Origin: an uncultured Ruminiclostridium sp.
GTDB taxonomy: Bacteria > Bacillota > Clostridia > Oscillospirales > Ruminococcaceae
Assembly: GCA_934454635.1 (NCBI GenBank)
Contig: CAKSFR010000018.1
Span: 1 to 46,028, forward strand
Direction of reading: 5' to 3'
Length of the DNA stretch: 46,028 nucleotides
Below, piece by piece: positions 1 through 8,244 of the stretch (positions within the stretch are counted from its first letter, which is position 1; each line of letters opens with the position of its first letter). The position numbers and the translations under genes were made by a program. The notes beneath the pieces were generated by a model. It saw nothing but the letters and a program-made list of their open reading frames with translations. It was not told where the DNA came from and made no database searches.

Positions 1-12
1 TGAAAACCGCAC

Positions 13-194
13 ACGGCGGCTTTCTCCATGCTCTGCCCTCTCTCACCCCGCGAAACGCCGCCGCTCACACGAGCAGCGCTTCGGCGCACCTGCGCGGCGC
101 GCCGCATTCGGCTTTTGCCGAATGCGGCAGGCGGCGGCTTCGCCGCCGCCTCTTATCGCGCTGCCCGCTTTGCGGGCAGCGCGGCGCCGCGCGC
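13..194 (+). repeat. GC-rich three-hairpin (cloverleaf) element, copy CL1, with left flank
   Basis: Outer arms at 92-103 (GCGCGGCGCGCC) and 183-194 pair with a 2-nt bulge. They enclose three hairpins: 104-112/117-125 (arm GCATTCGGC), 130-138/142-150 (arm GGCGGCGGC) and 158-168/172-182. The left flank, from GGCGGCTTTC at about 15 to AAACGCCGCC at 53, is shared with the copies near 19.7, 42.8, 45.2 and 45.6 kb. The element ends on the base before the stop codon of the neighbouring minus-strand gene. No credible coding content. Confidence 0.85.
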
Positions 195-1043
195 TCACCC
201 ATCTGTACTCTCCTCGGGGATAACACAGCCGTACATATCCGCGTAATAACGTTTTCCGCTTCCGGTTCCGAAGTACCTGTTCACAAACAGTCTGCCTTTT
301 TTCCAGTACCGCAGCTCGTTTTTCGTCTTTGTCCAGCCCGTATAAAGGCACTCTCCGTTTTCCGAAAATTCGTATGTTACCCCGTCAATAACCGCGCTGC
401 CCGTAAGGCACGTCCCGTCGCTTTTGATGTAATAGAGCTTCTTTTCGCAGGGGCGGTCGCTGCACCCTCTGAAGCCGATAACCTGCCAGCCCTCCTTGTA
501 TATGAACTTTTTGGGCACGCGGTGGAACATTTGGTATGAAATGTCCTTTGTGCTTTTTGCAATGTCGTGCAGAGTTTCACCCGTTTCGCTGTTATATTCA
601 AGCTCGTCAAAGTACGCGACGATCAAATACTCGCTGCTGAGTTTGTAAACAAGGGTGGGGCGCTCACGGGGCGAATCGGCAAAAACAGTCCCCACGGGCG
701 TCATCTTCCGAAGCTCCTTATAACTGTCAATCCCGATTTCATAATTGTCAAGTCCGACGAGTTCTCCGTTCAGATAATCTTTTTTGACATTTTCCCACGT
801 CATGTACCTCTCGCTGAAAGGTACCGAACCCACTATGTAATAAGCCCCGTCAAGGCATATAACAGTGTGGAACGTGGGAGAAAATTCATCTCTGTCGTTG
901 CCGTTGTTTATAGGTATGACTTTTTCCTCGAGGACAGGCAGATCCTTAACGTCGGAAAACGTCGGGGGCTTATACGCCGCAGCGCTTCCCGCCAAAGCAA
1001 GCGCAAACGCCGCCGCAAGCAGCATTGAAACAATTTTTTTCAT
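195..1043 (-). CDS. secreted protein with wall-binding-repeat-like C-terminus
   Basis: I do not recognise the family of this 282-residue protein. The start at 1043 is chosen because it opens a clear signal peptide (MKKIVSMLLAAAFALALAG, cleavage near SAAA-Y) and has an AAAAGGAGT ribosome site just upstream; an earlier ATG at 1082 adds residues that do not fit a signal. The C-terminal third has aromatic/Gly-rich motifs such as YYIKSDG, YEFSENGECLYTGW and YWKKGRLF, reminiscent of choline-binding or glucan-binding repeats, so binding to the wall or a glycan is possible but unproven. The stop codon directly abuts the CL1 hairpin element, so the original 3' end may have been altered by it. Confidence 0.75.
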   Translation of the reverse strand: MKKIVSMLLAAAFALALAGSAAAYKPPTFSDVKDLPVLEEKVIPINNGNDRDEFSPTFHTVICLDGAYYIVGSVPFSERYMTWENVKKDYLNGELVGLDNYEIGIDSYKELRKMTPVGTVFADSPRERPTLVYKLSSEYLIVAYFDELEYNSETGETLHDIAKSTKDISYQMFHRVPKKFIYKEGWQVIGFRGCSDRPCEKKLYYIKSDGTCLTGSAVIDGVTYEFSENGECLYTGWTKTKNELRYWKKGRLFVNRYFGTGSGKRYYADMYGCVIPEESTDG

Positions 1044-1115
1044 GGCTGTTACTCCTTTTGCACCGTTTATATATAAAACCATTCACGGGGACGTTTTATT
1101 GCACTTTTTAAAAAT

Positions 1116-1883
1116 TTATTTAAACATTTTTTCAACAAATTTCACGGCATATTCGTCAAAAAACTTTCCGTCGTGCGTTCCGCCGCTTTCGTAATATTCG
1201 TGCTTGACCCCGTTTTCAAGCAAAAACCCGTGAAACGCCCGATTATTTTCGAGCAGAAAATCCTCCGTTCCGCAAGCCATATAAATTTCGGGCATTTTCC
1301 CGCCGCAGAGCAGCTTTTTTACCAGCGTTTCGGGATTTGCCACGCTTGCGAGGACTTCCGACGGCTCGCCGAAGCACCCGCGATAGTAATCATAATTCGC
1401 GACGCCGTTATCAGAGCCGGGCTTCATTCCCGCCACCTCGTGAACTATAAGAGCAGATGAAATTGCCGCTGTTTTGCCGAAATTTTCGGGGTATGCGAGC
1501 GCGGTATGAAGCGCGCCGAAGCCGCCCATCGAAAAACCCATTATGTATGTGTCGTCAGTGCCGCGCGCAAGTCCAAACGTCCGCCGCAAGTATTCAACAA
1601 GCTCTCTCCCGACATATTCGCCGTATTTCCGCCCCGTCGCGGGCGAATCCAGCCAGAACGAGTTCTCCCCGTCGGGCGTTACGACCGCGAAGCCGTATTT
1701 TTCCGACAAATATTCGGGTATGCGGTTGCACGGACTTTCGGTATAGCCGTGGAGCAGAAAAAGCGTTTTTATTTCACCGCTTTCGCGCGGCGTTTCTCCT
1801 CGTCCGTCGCCGGGAATATAAACCCCGAAAGATACCGTCCGCAAAAGCGATCCGGAGAAAAATTTTACCGTTATATCAGCCAT
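1116..1883 (-). CDS. alpha/beta-hydrolase esterase (esterase D/EstA-like, PF00756 type)
   Basis: This 255-residue protein is probably a cytoplasmic carboxylesterase, as no signal peptide is visible. The nucleophile elbow is GFSMGG with Ser118. The likely acid is Asp208 in GTEDFLLENN and the likely base His237 in GGTHDGKFF. The FLLHGYTES stretch near residue 43 matches the oxyanion-side HG motif of the family. Length agrees with tributyrin-esterase and S-formylglutathione-hydrolase-like enzymes; the physiological ester is unknown. It starts one base after the stop of the LysR gene, so the two are probably cotranscribed and translationally coupled. That makes the esterase a likely member of the regulon the LysR protein controls. 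Confidence 0.85.
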   Translation of the reverse strand: MADITVKFFSGSLLRTVSFGVYIPGDGRGETPRESGEIKTLFLLHGYTESPCNRIPEYLSEKYGFAVVTPDGENSFWLDSPATGRKYGEYVGRELVEYLRRTFGLARGTDDTYIMGFSMGGFGALHTALAYPENFGKTAAISSALIVHEVAGMKPGSDNGVANYDYYRGCFGEPSEVLASVANPETLVKKLLCGGKMPEIYMACGTEDFLLENNRAFHGFLLENGVKHEYYESGGTHDGKFFDEYAVKFVEKMFK

Positions 1884-1884
1884 A

Positions 1885-2766
1885 TTACCCTCCGTTTTCG
1901 CACCATTTTTCCAGATATTCGGAAAACCGCTTTACCGCCAGCGAAGCCGTCTTTTTGTCCCGCACGACAAAGCATATATCACGGTATGCGGAAATATTCA
2001 GCCGCTTTATCGCTATCCTGTACGGAATGCGTTTCAGGATAAGCTTCGGGAGAATCGATATCCCGAGTCCGCTTTCGACCATAGACATTATCGCGTAATC
2101 GTCCCATGTGGTAAATTTTACGTCGGGAGTAAGCCCGCAGCGCTCAAATATCTCCGAAACCTCGCATTTTCCGCCTTTTTCAAGCAGCATGAACGGCTCG
2201 CCGCAAAGCTCCGACACAGGCACCTCGGAAAGTCCGCAAAGACGGTGATTTTCGGGCAAAACAGCCATAAATTCGTCGCGCTCGAGAACCATTATGTCAA
2301 AATCGCGATCTATCGGCGCGCAGAGAAACCCGCAGTCCACCCGCCCGTCGGCAATCCATTCCTCGATCTCGGAGTAATCGCCCGTAAGCAGCTCATAGTC
2401 GATATTGGGATAATCAAGGCGAAAACGGCTGATTATCCCGGGCAAACGGTGCGTTGCCACGCTCGAAAAAATCCCTATCCGAATTATTCCCGTTTGCAGG
2501 CAGTTCAGCTCGTCGACCTGCTCCTGCAATTTTCTGTATTCCTCGCAAACGCTCTTTGCGTACGGAAGCAGCCGCAGCCCGTCCGAGGTAAGGCGCACTC
2601 CCGCGCGGCTGCGCTCGAGCAGGGCCATCCCCCATTCGCTTTCGAGGTCGTTTATCATGCGGCTTATGCCCGACTGCGAATAATTCAGCAACTCGGCGGC
2701 TTTAGTAAAGCTCCCGCATTCGACCGTTTTTATAAATGCCATGTATTTCAGAATACTTGCGTCCAT
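1885..2766 (-). CDS. LysR-family transcriptional regulator
   Basis: A 293-residue LysR-type regulator, the usual length. The N-terminal winged helix-turn-helix is clear: FIKTVECGSFTKAAELL, then SQSGISRMINDLE, then LLERSRAGVRLTSDG. The rest is a two-lobed effector-binding domain, with segments such as IRIGIFSSVATHRLPGII and GLGISILPKLIL. I prefer the start at 2766 (MDASILKYM); an in-frame ATG at 2781 would add five residues. A TTGACA-N17-TATCAT promoter lies upstream, and an inverted repeat TCATG-ATAAG-CATGA at 2791-2805 sits in the leader and could be an autoregulatory site. Unlike many LysR genes it is not divergent from its target; the adjacent esterase follows on the same strand. The inducer is unknown. 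Confidence 0.93.
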   Translation of the reverse strand: MDASILKYMAFIKTVECGSFTKAAELLNYSQSGISRMINDLESEWGMALLERSRAGVRLTSDGLRLLPYAKSVCEEYRKLQEQVDELNCLQTGIIRIGIFSSVATHRLPGIISRFRLDYPNIDYELLTGDYSEIEEWIADGRVDCGFLCAPIDRDFDIMVLERDEFMAVLPENHRLCGLSEVPVSELCGEPFMLLEKGGKCEVSEIFERCGLTPDVKFTTWDDYAIMSMVESGLGISILPKLILKRIPYRIAIKRLNISAYRDICFVVRDKKTASLAVKRFSEYLEKWCENGG

Positions 2767-2835
2767 AGCTTTCCCTTTCATTCGGTTTATTCATGATAAG
2801 CATGAGTAAAATTCGCTTTTTAAATACCTGCTATT

Positions 2836-2864
2836 ATGATATACTTTTTTTATGGATTTGTCAA
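2836..2864 (-). promoter_or_regulatory. promoter of the LysR-esterase pair
   Basis: Read on the minus strand, TTGACA (2859-2864), a 17-bp spacer and TATCAT (2836-2841). It lies about 70 bp upstream of the LysR start and points at it. Confidence 0.7.
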
Positions 2865-2877
2865 GGAAGGCTAGGTA

Positions 2878-2978
2878 TAATACTAATCACCAATAAAACT
2901 ATAGACAAAAAATCTTCGTACAACCTATGCAAGATTATACTCGATTTTTGTATAGCCTTTATTTGGTGCTGAGTATTA
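2878..2978. repeat. AT-rich inverted-repeat element (MITE-like), copy A
   Basis: A 101-bp imperfect palindrome with ends TAATACTAATCACCAATAA and, inverted, TAATACTCAGCACCAAATAA. Its right part reappears as CTATA(G)ACAAAAAATC against GATTTTTGTATAG, so the whole piece can fold as one long hairpin. Two related copies lie at 43771-43876 and 43968-44073, in the opposite orientation. No open frame. Confidence 0.8.
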
Positions 2979-2987
2979 AAAAATATA

Positions 2988-3018
2988 AAAAAGCCGACAG
3001 CTCTTGCCGTCGGCTTTT
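2988..3018 (-). terminator. rho-independent terminator of the foldase-like lipoprotein gene
   Basis: Arms AAAAGCCGACAG (2989-3000) and CCGTCGGCTTTT (3007-3018). On the minus strand the hairpin is followed by a T-rich stretch. It ends the pheS-pheT-lipoprotein transcription unit. Confidence 0.85.
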
Positions 3019-3036
3019 AATATATCTGTTTGAATT

Positions 3037-4191
3037 TTACTTCAGCAGATTCTTAACGGTATATCTGCTCATTGCCGCAGAGTTTTCTGAAACGCTGAGC
3101 GCGTCGGCTTCCGCTGTTACAGCTGCGTCATACTCCTCGTCTTTCATCTTATGAAGCGCGTCGGAGGTGCATTCGGTCATCTTTTCTTCGTTCGCCGTAA
3201 TGTCCAGACGGCTTGCGACATAATAGGTGTACGCCGTGGTCTGATTTCCCTCGTCGTCCGTCGTTTCCTCGGACGTGGTTATAACGCCGTTCTCGCCGTT
3301 TTTCAGAGCGTAAAGCGAGCTTACAAACTCTGCGGAGGGCGTTTCGCTGTCCTTTTCGACAACTCTCAGCAGTTCGCTTTCTTCAGAAACGGCAACGGTC
3401 AGCTCTTCGGGCTTTGTTCCCGTGTATTCCTCGCCGTTCGCTTCGGCGTCAGCCATTTCCTTTTCAATATCGGCAAGCTCTTTCGCGGTGTCGTACGCCT
3501 GCTTCATTTCGGGGAAGGTCTTTCCGCTTTCAAGCATCGCAAGATATTCCTGCGCGTCGTAGCCCTCCTCAATTTCGAGATATTCCGCAAGCGCATAGTT
3601 CTCGACAACATAGCTTTTCAGCTCGTCAGCCGAAACCTCAAGGCTTCCGCCCTCGCCGTAAAGCGCGTTGAAAATCGCGTTCTGCTTGTACGAAACCGTG
3701 TACACATTCTTAAACGACTGCTGACCGATACCGTACTTTTCGTAGTATTCTCCGAGTATATCAACCCCGTATATATACTGCGCGTACATATTCGTTTCGG
3801 TCCAGAGCTGGGTCACATATTCGTTTATCTCAGAGGTTTCGTCTGCGGAGAGGGAAAGTCCGAGCTCATCGAATTTATTGTTTACCGCAACATATTTACG
3901 GCACTGTTCAAGCGCGCGGTTCTTTACCCAATCGGTCACGGGCGTATCTTCAACGCTGTACGCGGTGATATCAAAGCCATCCGCGTTCATATCAAGGTCG
4001 GGCTGCTCTTCTTTAAGCTTCGTCTGCGCCTCGCCGAGCGCCGCCATCTGATAATAGATATAAATTCCCGCGCTTATGTCCTTGCCGTCAACGGTGAGCG
4101 CGGTGCGCGTATTGCTTCCGCAGGACGCCGCAGTCAGTATCATTGCGCCGCAAATCGCTGTTGTAAGACTTCTTTTTACGCTGTTCTTCAT
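3037..4191 (-). CDS. lipoprotein with SurA/PrsA-like N-terminal region
   Basis: A 384-residue exported lipoprotein. The signal peptide ends in the lipobox LTAASC, giving a lipidated cysteine near residue 24. The next segment, TALTVDGKDISAGIYIYYQ, resembles the start of SurA/PrsA-type peptidyl-prolyl-isomerase foldases, and the middle is acidic and helical. I cannot see a convincing parvulin catalytic domain, so a chaperone-like role outside the membrane is inference. It lies 30 bp behind pheT and in front of a strong terminator, so it is probably the last gene of the phenylalanyl-tRNA synthetase operon. This pairing may simply be read-through expression. Confidence 0.8.
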   Translation of the reverse strand: MKNSVKRSLTTAICGAMILTAASCGSNTRTALTVDGKDISAGIYIYYQMAALGEAQTKLKEEQPDLDMNADGFDITAYSVEDTPVTDWVKNRALEQCRKYVAVNNKFDELGLSLSADETSEINEYVTQLWTETNMYAQYIYGVDILGEYYEKYGIGQQSFKNVYTVSYKQNAIFNALYGEGGSLEVSADELKSYVVENYALAEYLEIEEGYDAQEYLAMLESGKTFPEMKQAYDTAKELADIEKEMADAEANGEEYTGTKPEELTVAVSEESELLRVVEKDSETPSAEFVSSLYALKNGENGVITTSEETTDDEGNQTTAYTYYVASRLDITANEEKMTECTSDALHKMKDEEYDAAVTAEADALSVSENSAAMSRYTVKNLLK

Positions 4192-4221
4192 TTTACTGTT
4201 CCTTTCTCCTGTTTTCGGACT

Positions 4222-6627
4222 TTATCTGAGAGCAATTCCCTTTTCGCCGAGCGCCTTGAGTATCTTTTCTACGGACTTGTCCGCTTCTTCGGCTTCCATT
4301 GTCTTATCCGAGCGGCGGAATACAAGCTTATAGGAAAGGCTCTTCTTTCCGTCGGCAACTCCGGGACCCTGATACAGGTCGAAAAGATTTATCTGTTCGA
4401 GGTGCTTTGCCGCGCCCGCGATAATTTCAATTATATCGCCCGAAGCCGCGTCAGCGTCGCAGACAAGGCTGAGATCGCGCGAGATCGCGGGGAATTTCGG
4501 CAGCGGCTTGTATTTTATATCGCTCTTCGCGTTGTCAAGCATGGTTTCCATATCGAAGGTCGCGATATAAATGCGCTCTTTAACGCCGTAGTTTTCAGCG
4601 ACAAGCGGGTGAAGCTCGCCGATTTTACCGATAACCTTTCCGTCAACGGTCATAACTGCGCAGCGGCCGCTGTGGAAAGTCGGGTCGTCGGCGCATTTCG
4701 CAAATTTCGCGTCAACACCGAGCTTTCCGAAAAGCTCCTCGGCAATTCCCTTTACGGTGAAGAACGTTTCGTCCGCGCCGTAAGCGCCCACGCAGAGCAC
4801 GTCCTTTTCGACGGGCAGCATATCCACGCTTTCAAGCGGATAGTATTCGCGGCCTATCTCGAAAAATCTTCCCGAAAGGTTGCGGTTGTTGATATTGCGG
4901 ACGATAAGCTCCGTCATGGACGGTATCATGCTCGTGCGCATAACGCTTGTGTCCTCGCCGAGCGGGTTTGTGAGAACAACGCTTCTGCGCTTTTCCTGCG
5001 GGAGGCGGATCTTCTCATAGCCCTTTGGCGAAATAAAGCTGAACGTCATTGTTTCGAGACAGCCCTGAGTCAGCATGATGTCGATGACCCTGTCGCTGAA
5101 TTTCTGAACGGGAGTTATCCTGCTCTGGCTCGAAAGCGCGGGGATTGTCGAGGGAATATTGTTATAGCCGTAGATGCGCGCGATTTCCTCGGCAATATCG
5201 CACGGAAGCTCCATATCGATTCTTACGCTCGGAACGGTAAATTCGTGGTTTGCGCGGTCATAGTCATATCCGAGGCGTTCGAGAATAGCGATCTGTTCCT
5301 CTTCGGAAATGTCCGAGCCGAGAAATTCGTTTACCCACTTCCAGTCGTGCTTGAGCTTATGCGGGATTTTGTTGGAATTGTCAACGTCGATAACCGTATT
5401 TATGACCTCGCCGCAGCCAAGCTCTTCAACAAGCTGGAGCGCGCGGTAAAGCGCATTCTTCGCGTTTATCGGGTCAAGTCCCTTTTCAAAGCGGGAGCTT
5501 GCTTCGGTACGTTCGCCGATTTTCTTAGCGGTGCGTCTTACCGAAACGCCGTCGAAGCACGCCGCTTCAAAAATAACCTCGGTAGTATCGTCCCAGATAC
5601 CGCTGTGTTCGCCGCCCATTACTCCGGCAACGGCAACGGGCTGCTTTCCGTCGCAGATAACGAGCATTTCGGGAGAAAGCTTTATCGGCTCTTTCATTTC
5701 GTCGAGCAGCTTTATGGTTTCGCCGTCCTTTGCGTTGCGGACGATGATCTTATTGTCCTGAATATATCTTGCGTCAAATGCGTGCATGGGATGTCCGTAT
5801 TCGAGCATTACAAAGTTGGTAATATCTACCAGATTGTTTATCGGGCGAACTCCGCTCGCTCTGAGGCGTTCAGCCATCCAGCGCGGAGAGGGGGCGATTT
5901 TAACGTTCTTTACCTTTGCCGCCATGTATCTTGAGCAGAGCTTTGTATTTTCAACCGTTACGGAAAGCTCTTTCGTTATATCGCCATCAATGCCCTTAAA
6001 GGTCGGCTCTTTTATGTTGAGCGGGGTCTTGAAGGTAGCGCTTGCCTCGCGCGCAAGACCGAGAACGGAAAGACAGTCGGGGCGATTGTTGGTTATCTCA
6101 AATTCAACGCAGATATCGTCAATTCCGACAGCCTTGCACACGTCCTCGCCGACCGTCATTTTATCAAATTCGGGGTCGTCGTTAAGGATAAGCACGCCGT
6201 CGGGAGATGAATACGGAAAATCGCTGTTTTCCATGCCGAGTTCTTCAAAAGAACAGAACATTCCGCAGCTTTCCGCGCCTCTGAGCTTGCCTTTTTTTAT
6301 TTTTGTAACGCTGTGGTTCTTACGGTCGATAACAGTTCCGCCGTCAAGCACAACAGGAATGCACGCACCCTCGAAAACGTTCTGCGCAGCCGTTACTATC
6401 TGAATCGGCGCGCCCTGTCCTACGTCAACCTGACATATCCAGAGCTTTTCGCTGTCCTCGTGCTTCTTCATTTCGACAACCTTACCGATAACTACCTTGT
6501 CGAGCGGACCTCTCATATCCTCATAGGTTTCTACCTTTGAGCCGCTCATGGTCATTTCAGCGGCAAATTCCTTGATAGGCATATCGGCTTTCACATAATC
6601 GTTCAGCCACTTCATTGATAAATTCAT
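4222..6627 (-). CDS. pheT: phenylalanine--tRNA ligase beta subunit
   Basis: An 801-residue PheT, the usual bacterial length. It forms the (alpha-beta)2 enzyme that charges tRNA-Phe with phenylalanine. Domains in order: an EMAP-like tRNA-binding domain (about 40-155, VVIGKVVEMKKHEDSEKLW), the B3/B4 editing domain (about 210-385), B5 (about 405-475), a catalytic-like core, and a C-terminal anticodon-binding FDX-ACB domain (PLPKFPAISRDLSLVCD, about 705-801). The start MNLSMKWLNDYV is preceded by AAAGGA. It is separated from pheS by a small membrane-protein gene, an uncommon insertion since pheS and pheT are normally adjacent. Confidence 0.98.
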   Translation of the reverse strand: MNLSMKWLNDYVKADMPIKEFAAEMTMSGSKVETYEDMRGPLDKVVIGKVVEMKKHEDSEKLWICQVDVGQGAPIQIVTAAQNVFEGACIPVVLDGGTVIDRKNHSVTKIKKGKLRGAESCGMFCSFEELGMENSDFPYSSPDGVLILNDDPEFDKMTVGEDVCKAVGIDDICVEFEITNNRPDCLSVLGLAREASATFKTPLNIKEPTFKGIDGDITKELSVTVENTKLCSRYMAAKVKNVKIAPSPRWMAERLRASGVRPINNLVDITNFVMLEYGHPMHAFDARYIQDNKIIVRNAKDGETIKLLDEMKEPIKLSPEMLVICDGKQPVAVAGVMGGEHSGIWDDTTEVIFEAACFDGVSVRRTAKKIGERTEASSRFEKGLDPINAKNALYRALQLVEELGCGEVINTVIDVDNSNKIPHKLKHDWKWVNEFLGSDISEEEQIAILERLGYDYDRANHEFTVPSVRIDMELPCDIAEEIARIYGYNNIPSTIPALSSQSRITPVQKFSDRVIDIMLTQGCLETMTFSFISPKGYEKIRLPQEKRRSVVLTNPLGEDTSVMRTSMIPSMTELIVRNINNRNLSGRFFEIGREYYPLESVDMLPVEKDVLCVGAYGADETFFTVKGIAEELFGKLGVDAKFAKCADDPTFHSGRCAVMTVDGKVIGKIGELHPLVAENYGVKERIYIATFDMETMLDNAKSDIKYKPLPKFPAISRDLSLVCDADAASGDIIEIIAGAAKHLEQINLFDLYQGPGVADGKKSLSYKLVFRRSDKTMEAEEADKSVEKILKALGEKGIALR

Positions 6628-6656
6628 TTTATATCGTTCCTTTCGTGGAAAATATA

Positions 6657-7208
6657 TCAGTTCTTGTTCTGCTGTTCGCCGTTTACCTGCGTAATTCCCG
6701 CGCGTTCGTCGATAAACGCCTTTGCCTTTAAGCTTTTTTGGGAAAAATACGGAAATTCCATAATAACGTGCTTCCCGTTTTTAAAGCGAACCTCAAGGAG
6801 CAGCGGTTTTACCGCCGTCCGATAGGTTTTCTGTCTGAAAACACCCGTCCAGTAAACGTCGCTGTAATCAAATTCGGCAAGCGCGCCGAGACTTATCACG
6901 CGGTCCTTGAGAAAAAAGTGCTTTCCGCAGTAGCTTTTTTCTGCGCCGAGAAGAAGCTCGTCCAACTTTTCGGGCAGGAAATCCTTTTCAAATTCGCGCA
7001 CGTCGCGGTAATGATTTACGAAATCGATCACGCGCGTTACCGCAATCCATATAAAAGCCAGCACGATAACGCCCGCCCACACTTTCCGCCGCGTCGGGAC
7101 TCCGAGGCGCATTATAACCATGACAACGCCCGCATAAATCATAAGCAGGCTTATCGCTACCCACGCGAATGTGCGCGCAGCTTCTCTTAAAAAATGCTTT
7201 CTTATCAT
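6657..7208 (-). CDS. small membrane protein between pheS and pheT
   Basis: A 183-residue protein of unknown function. Two hydrophobic helices are visible (about residues 12-34 and 43-63), followed by a mostly beta-like soluble domain (YSDVYWTGVFRQKTYR, LLLEVRFKNGKHVIMEFPYF). That tail could be a PH-like or YcxB-like fold, but I cannot assign it. Its start codon overlaps the pheS stop (TGATG), so translation is probably coupled, and pheT starts 29 bp after its stop. The protein is therefore made with the synthetase subunits, but nothing in it suggests tRNA binding. Base composition matches the neighbours. Confidence 0.8.
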   Translation of the reverse strand: MIRKHFLREAARTFAWVAISLLMIYAGVVMVIMRLGVPTRRKVWAGVIVLAFIWIAVTRVIDFVNHYRDVREFEKDFLPEKLDELLLGAEKSYCGKHFFLKDRVISLGALAEFDYSDVYWTGVFRQKTYRTAVKPLLLEVRFKNGKHVIMEFPYFSQKSLKAKAFIDERAGITQVNGEQQNKN

Positions 7209-8227
7209 CAGAACTGGCTTAAAAATCTCGAATCGTTTTCGTAAAGCAGGCGCATATCGTCGATGTTATATCTCATCATAGCGATACGTTCAAGCCCGAT
7301 ACCGAAAGCGAAGCCGCTGTATTCCTCGGGGTCGATTCCGCAGTTTATGAGAACCTGCGGGTGAACCATACCCGAACCGAGCATTTCGATCCAGCCCTCG
7401 CCCTTACAGAGCGGACAGCCTGTTCCGCCGCACTTGAAGCACTGTAAATCAACCTCGGCGGAGGGTTCGGTGTACGGGAAATGATGCGGACGGAAGCGCA
7501 GCTTTACGTTTTCGCCGTAAAGGCGCTTCGCCCATATTTCAAGCGTTCCTTTAAGGTCGGAGAATCGTATCTTTCTGTCGATAACGAGTCCCTCGCACTG
7601 GTGGAAAATAGGCGAATGCGTCGCGTCAACCGCGTCAGAACGGTAAACGCGTCCGGGGCTGATGATAGCGATAGGGGGCTTCTCCTTGAGCATTGTTCTT
7701 ATCTGAACGGAGGAGGTCTGCGTGCGGAGCAGGATCTTGTCGGTTATATAAAAAGTATCCTGCGGGTCGCGCGCGGGGTGTCCCTCGTCAGTGTTCAACA
7801 TATCGAAAACGTACTTGGTTTCTTCAACCTCGGGTCCGTCAACAACGGTATAGCCCATTCCGCGGAAAATTCCCTTTAAGTCTTCGAGGACAATATTGAG
7901 CGGGTGACGTTTTCCCGCCTCGCAGCGTTCGCCCGGCATGGTTACGTCCACCGCTTCAAGCTTTAGGCGCTGTTCAAGCAGCCCCGCCTTAAGAGAAGCT
8001 GATTTCTCGCTTATCGCGGCTTCAAGCGCGGCTCTCACGTCGTTCGCGAGCTGTCCGATAACGGGACGTTCCTCGGCAGAAAGCTGACCCATCTGCTTTA
8101 AAATCGCGGTAAGCTCGCCCTTTTTTCCGAGAATTTTTACTCTTAAATCTTCAAGCGCCTTTGCGTCGCTCATTGCGGCGATCTCGGCGGACGCTTTTTC
8201 CTTAATTTTCTGAAGCTGTTCCTTCAT
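7208..8227 (-). CDS. pheS: phenylalanine--tRNA ligase alpha subunit
   Basis: A 339-residue PheS carrying the active site of phenylalanyl-tRNA synthetase. Residues 1 to about 85 form the tRNA-binding coiled coil. Class II motifs follow: motif 1 around [19 protein letters not shown], motif 2 around [18 protein letters not shown], motif 3 [18 protein letters not shown] cysteine-rich loop, [17 protein letters not shown], is present as in many Clostridia enzymes. The ribosome site AAGAAAGG precedes the start. The gene sits 17 bp behind the AI-2E-family permease and overlaps the next gene. I looked for a T-box leader upstream and found none. Confidence 0.98.
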   Translation of the reverse strand: MKEQLQKIKEKASAEIAAMSDAKALEDLRVKILGKKGELTAILKQMGQLSAEERPVIGQLANDVRAALEAAISEKSASLKAGLLEQRLKLEAVDVTMPGERCEAGKRHPLNIVLEDLKGIFRGMGYTVVDGPEVEETKYVFDMLNTDEGHPARDPQDTFYITDKILLRTQTSSVQIRTMLKEKPPIAIISPGRVYRSDAVDATHSPIFHQCEGLVIDRKIRFSDLKGTLEIWAKRLYGENVKLRFRPHHFPYTEPSAEVDLQCFKCGGTGCPLCKGEGWIEMLGSGMVHPQVLINCGIDPEEYSGFAFGIGLERIAMMRYNIDDMRLLYENDSRFLSQF

Positions 8228-8244
8228 ATCTGAAAAATCCTTTC

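Noticed and set aside
104..182. Cloverleafs as degenerate tRNA genes
   Set aside because: Outer stems are 9-13 bp, loops are only 2-6 nt, and there is no T-loop or anticodon-loop sequence.
3151..5934. A 927-codon open frame on the plus strand opposite pheT and the lipoprotein gene
   Set aside because: It is the mirror of two well-supported minus-strand genes, has no family motif, and owes its openness to codon bias.
8228..8244. T-box or attenuator before pheS
   Set aside because: Only 17 bp separate pheS from the upstream gene, and no T-box motif or specifier stem was found upstream of the unit.
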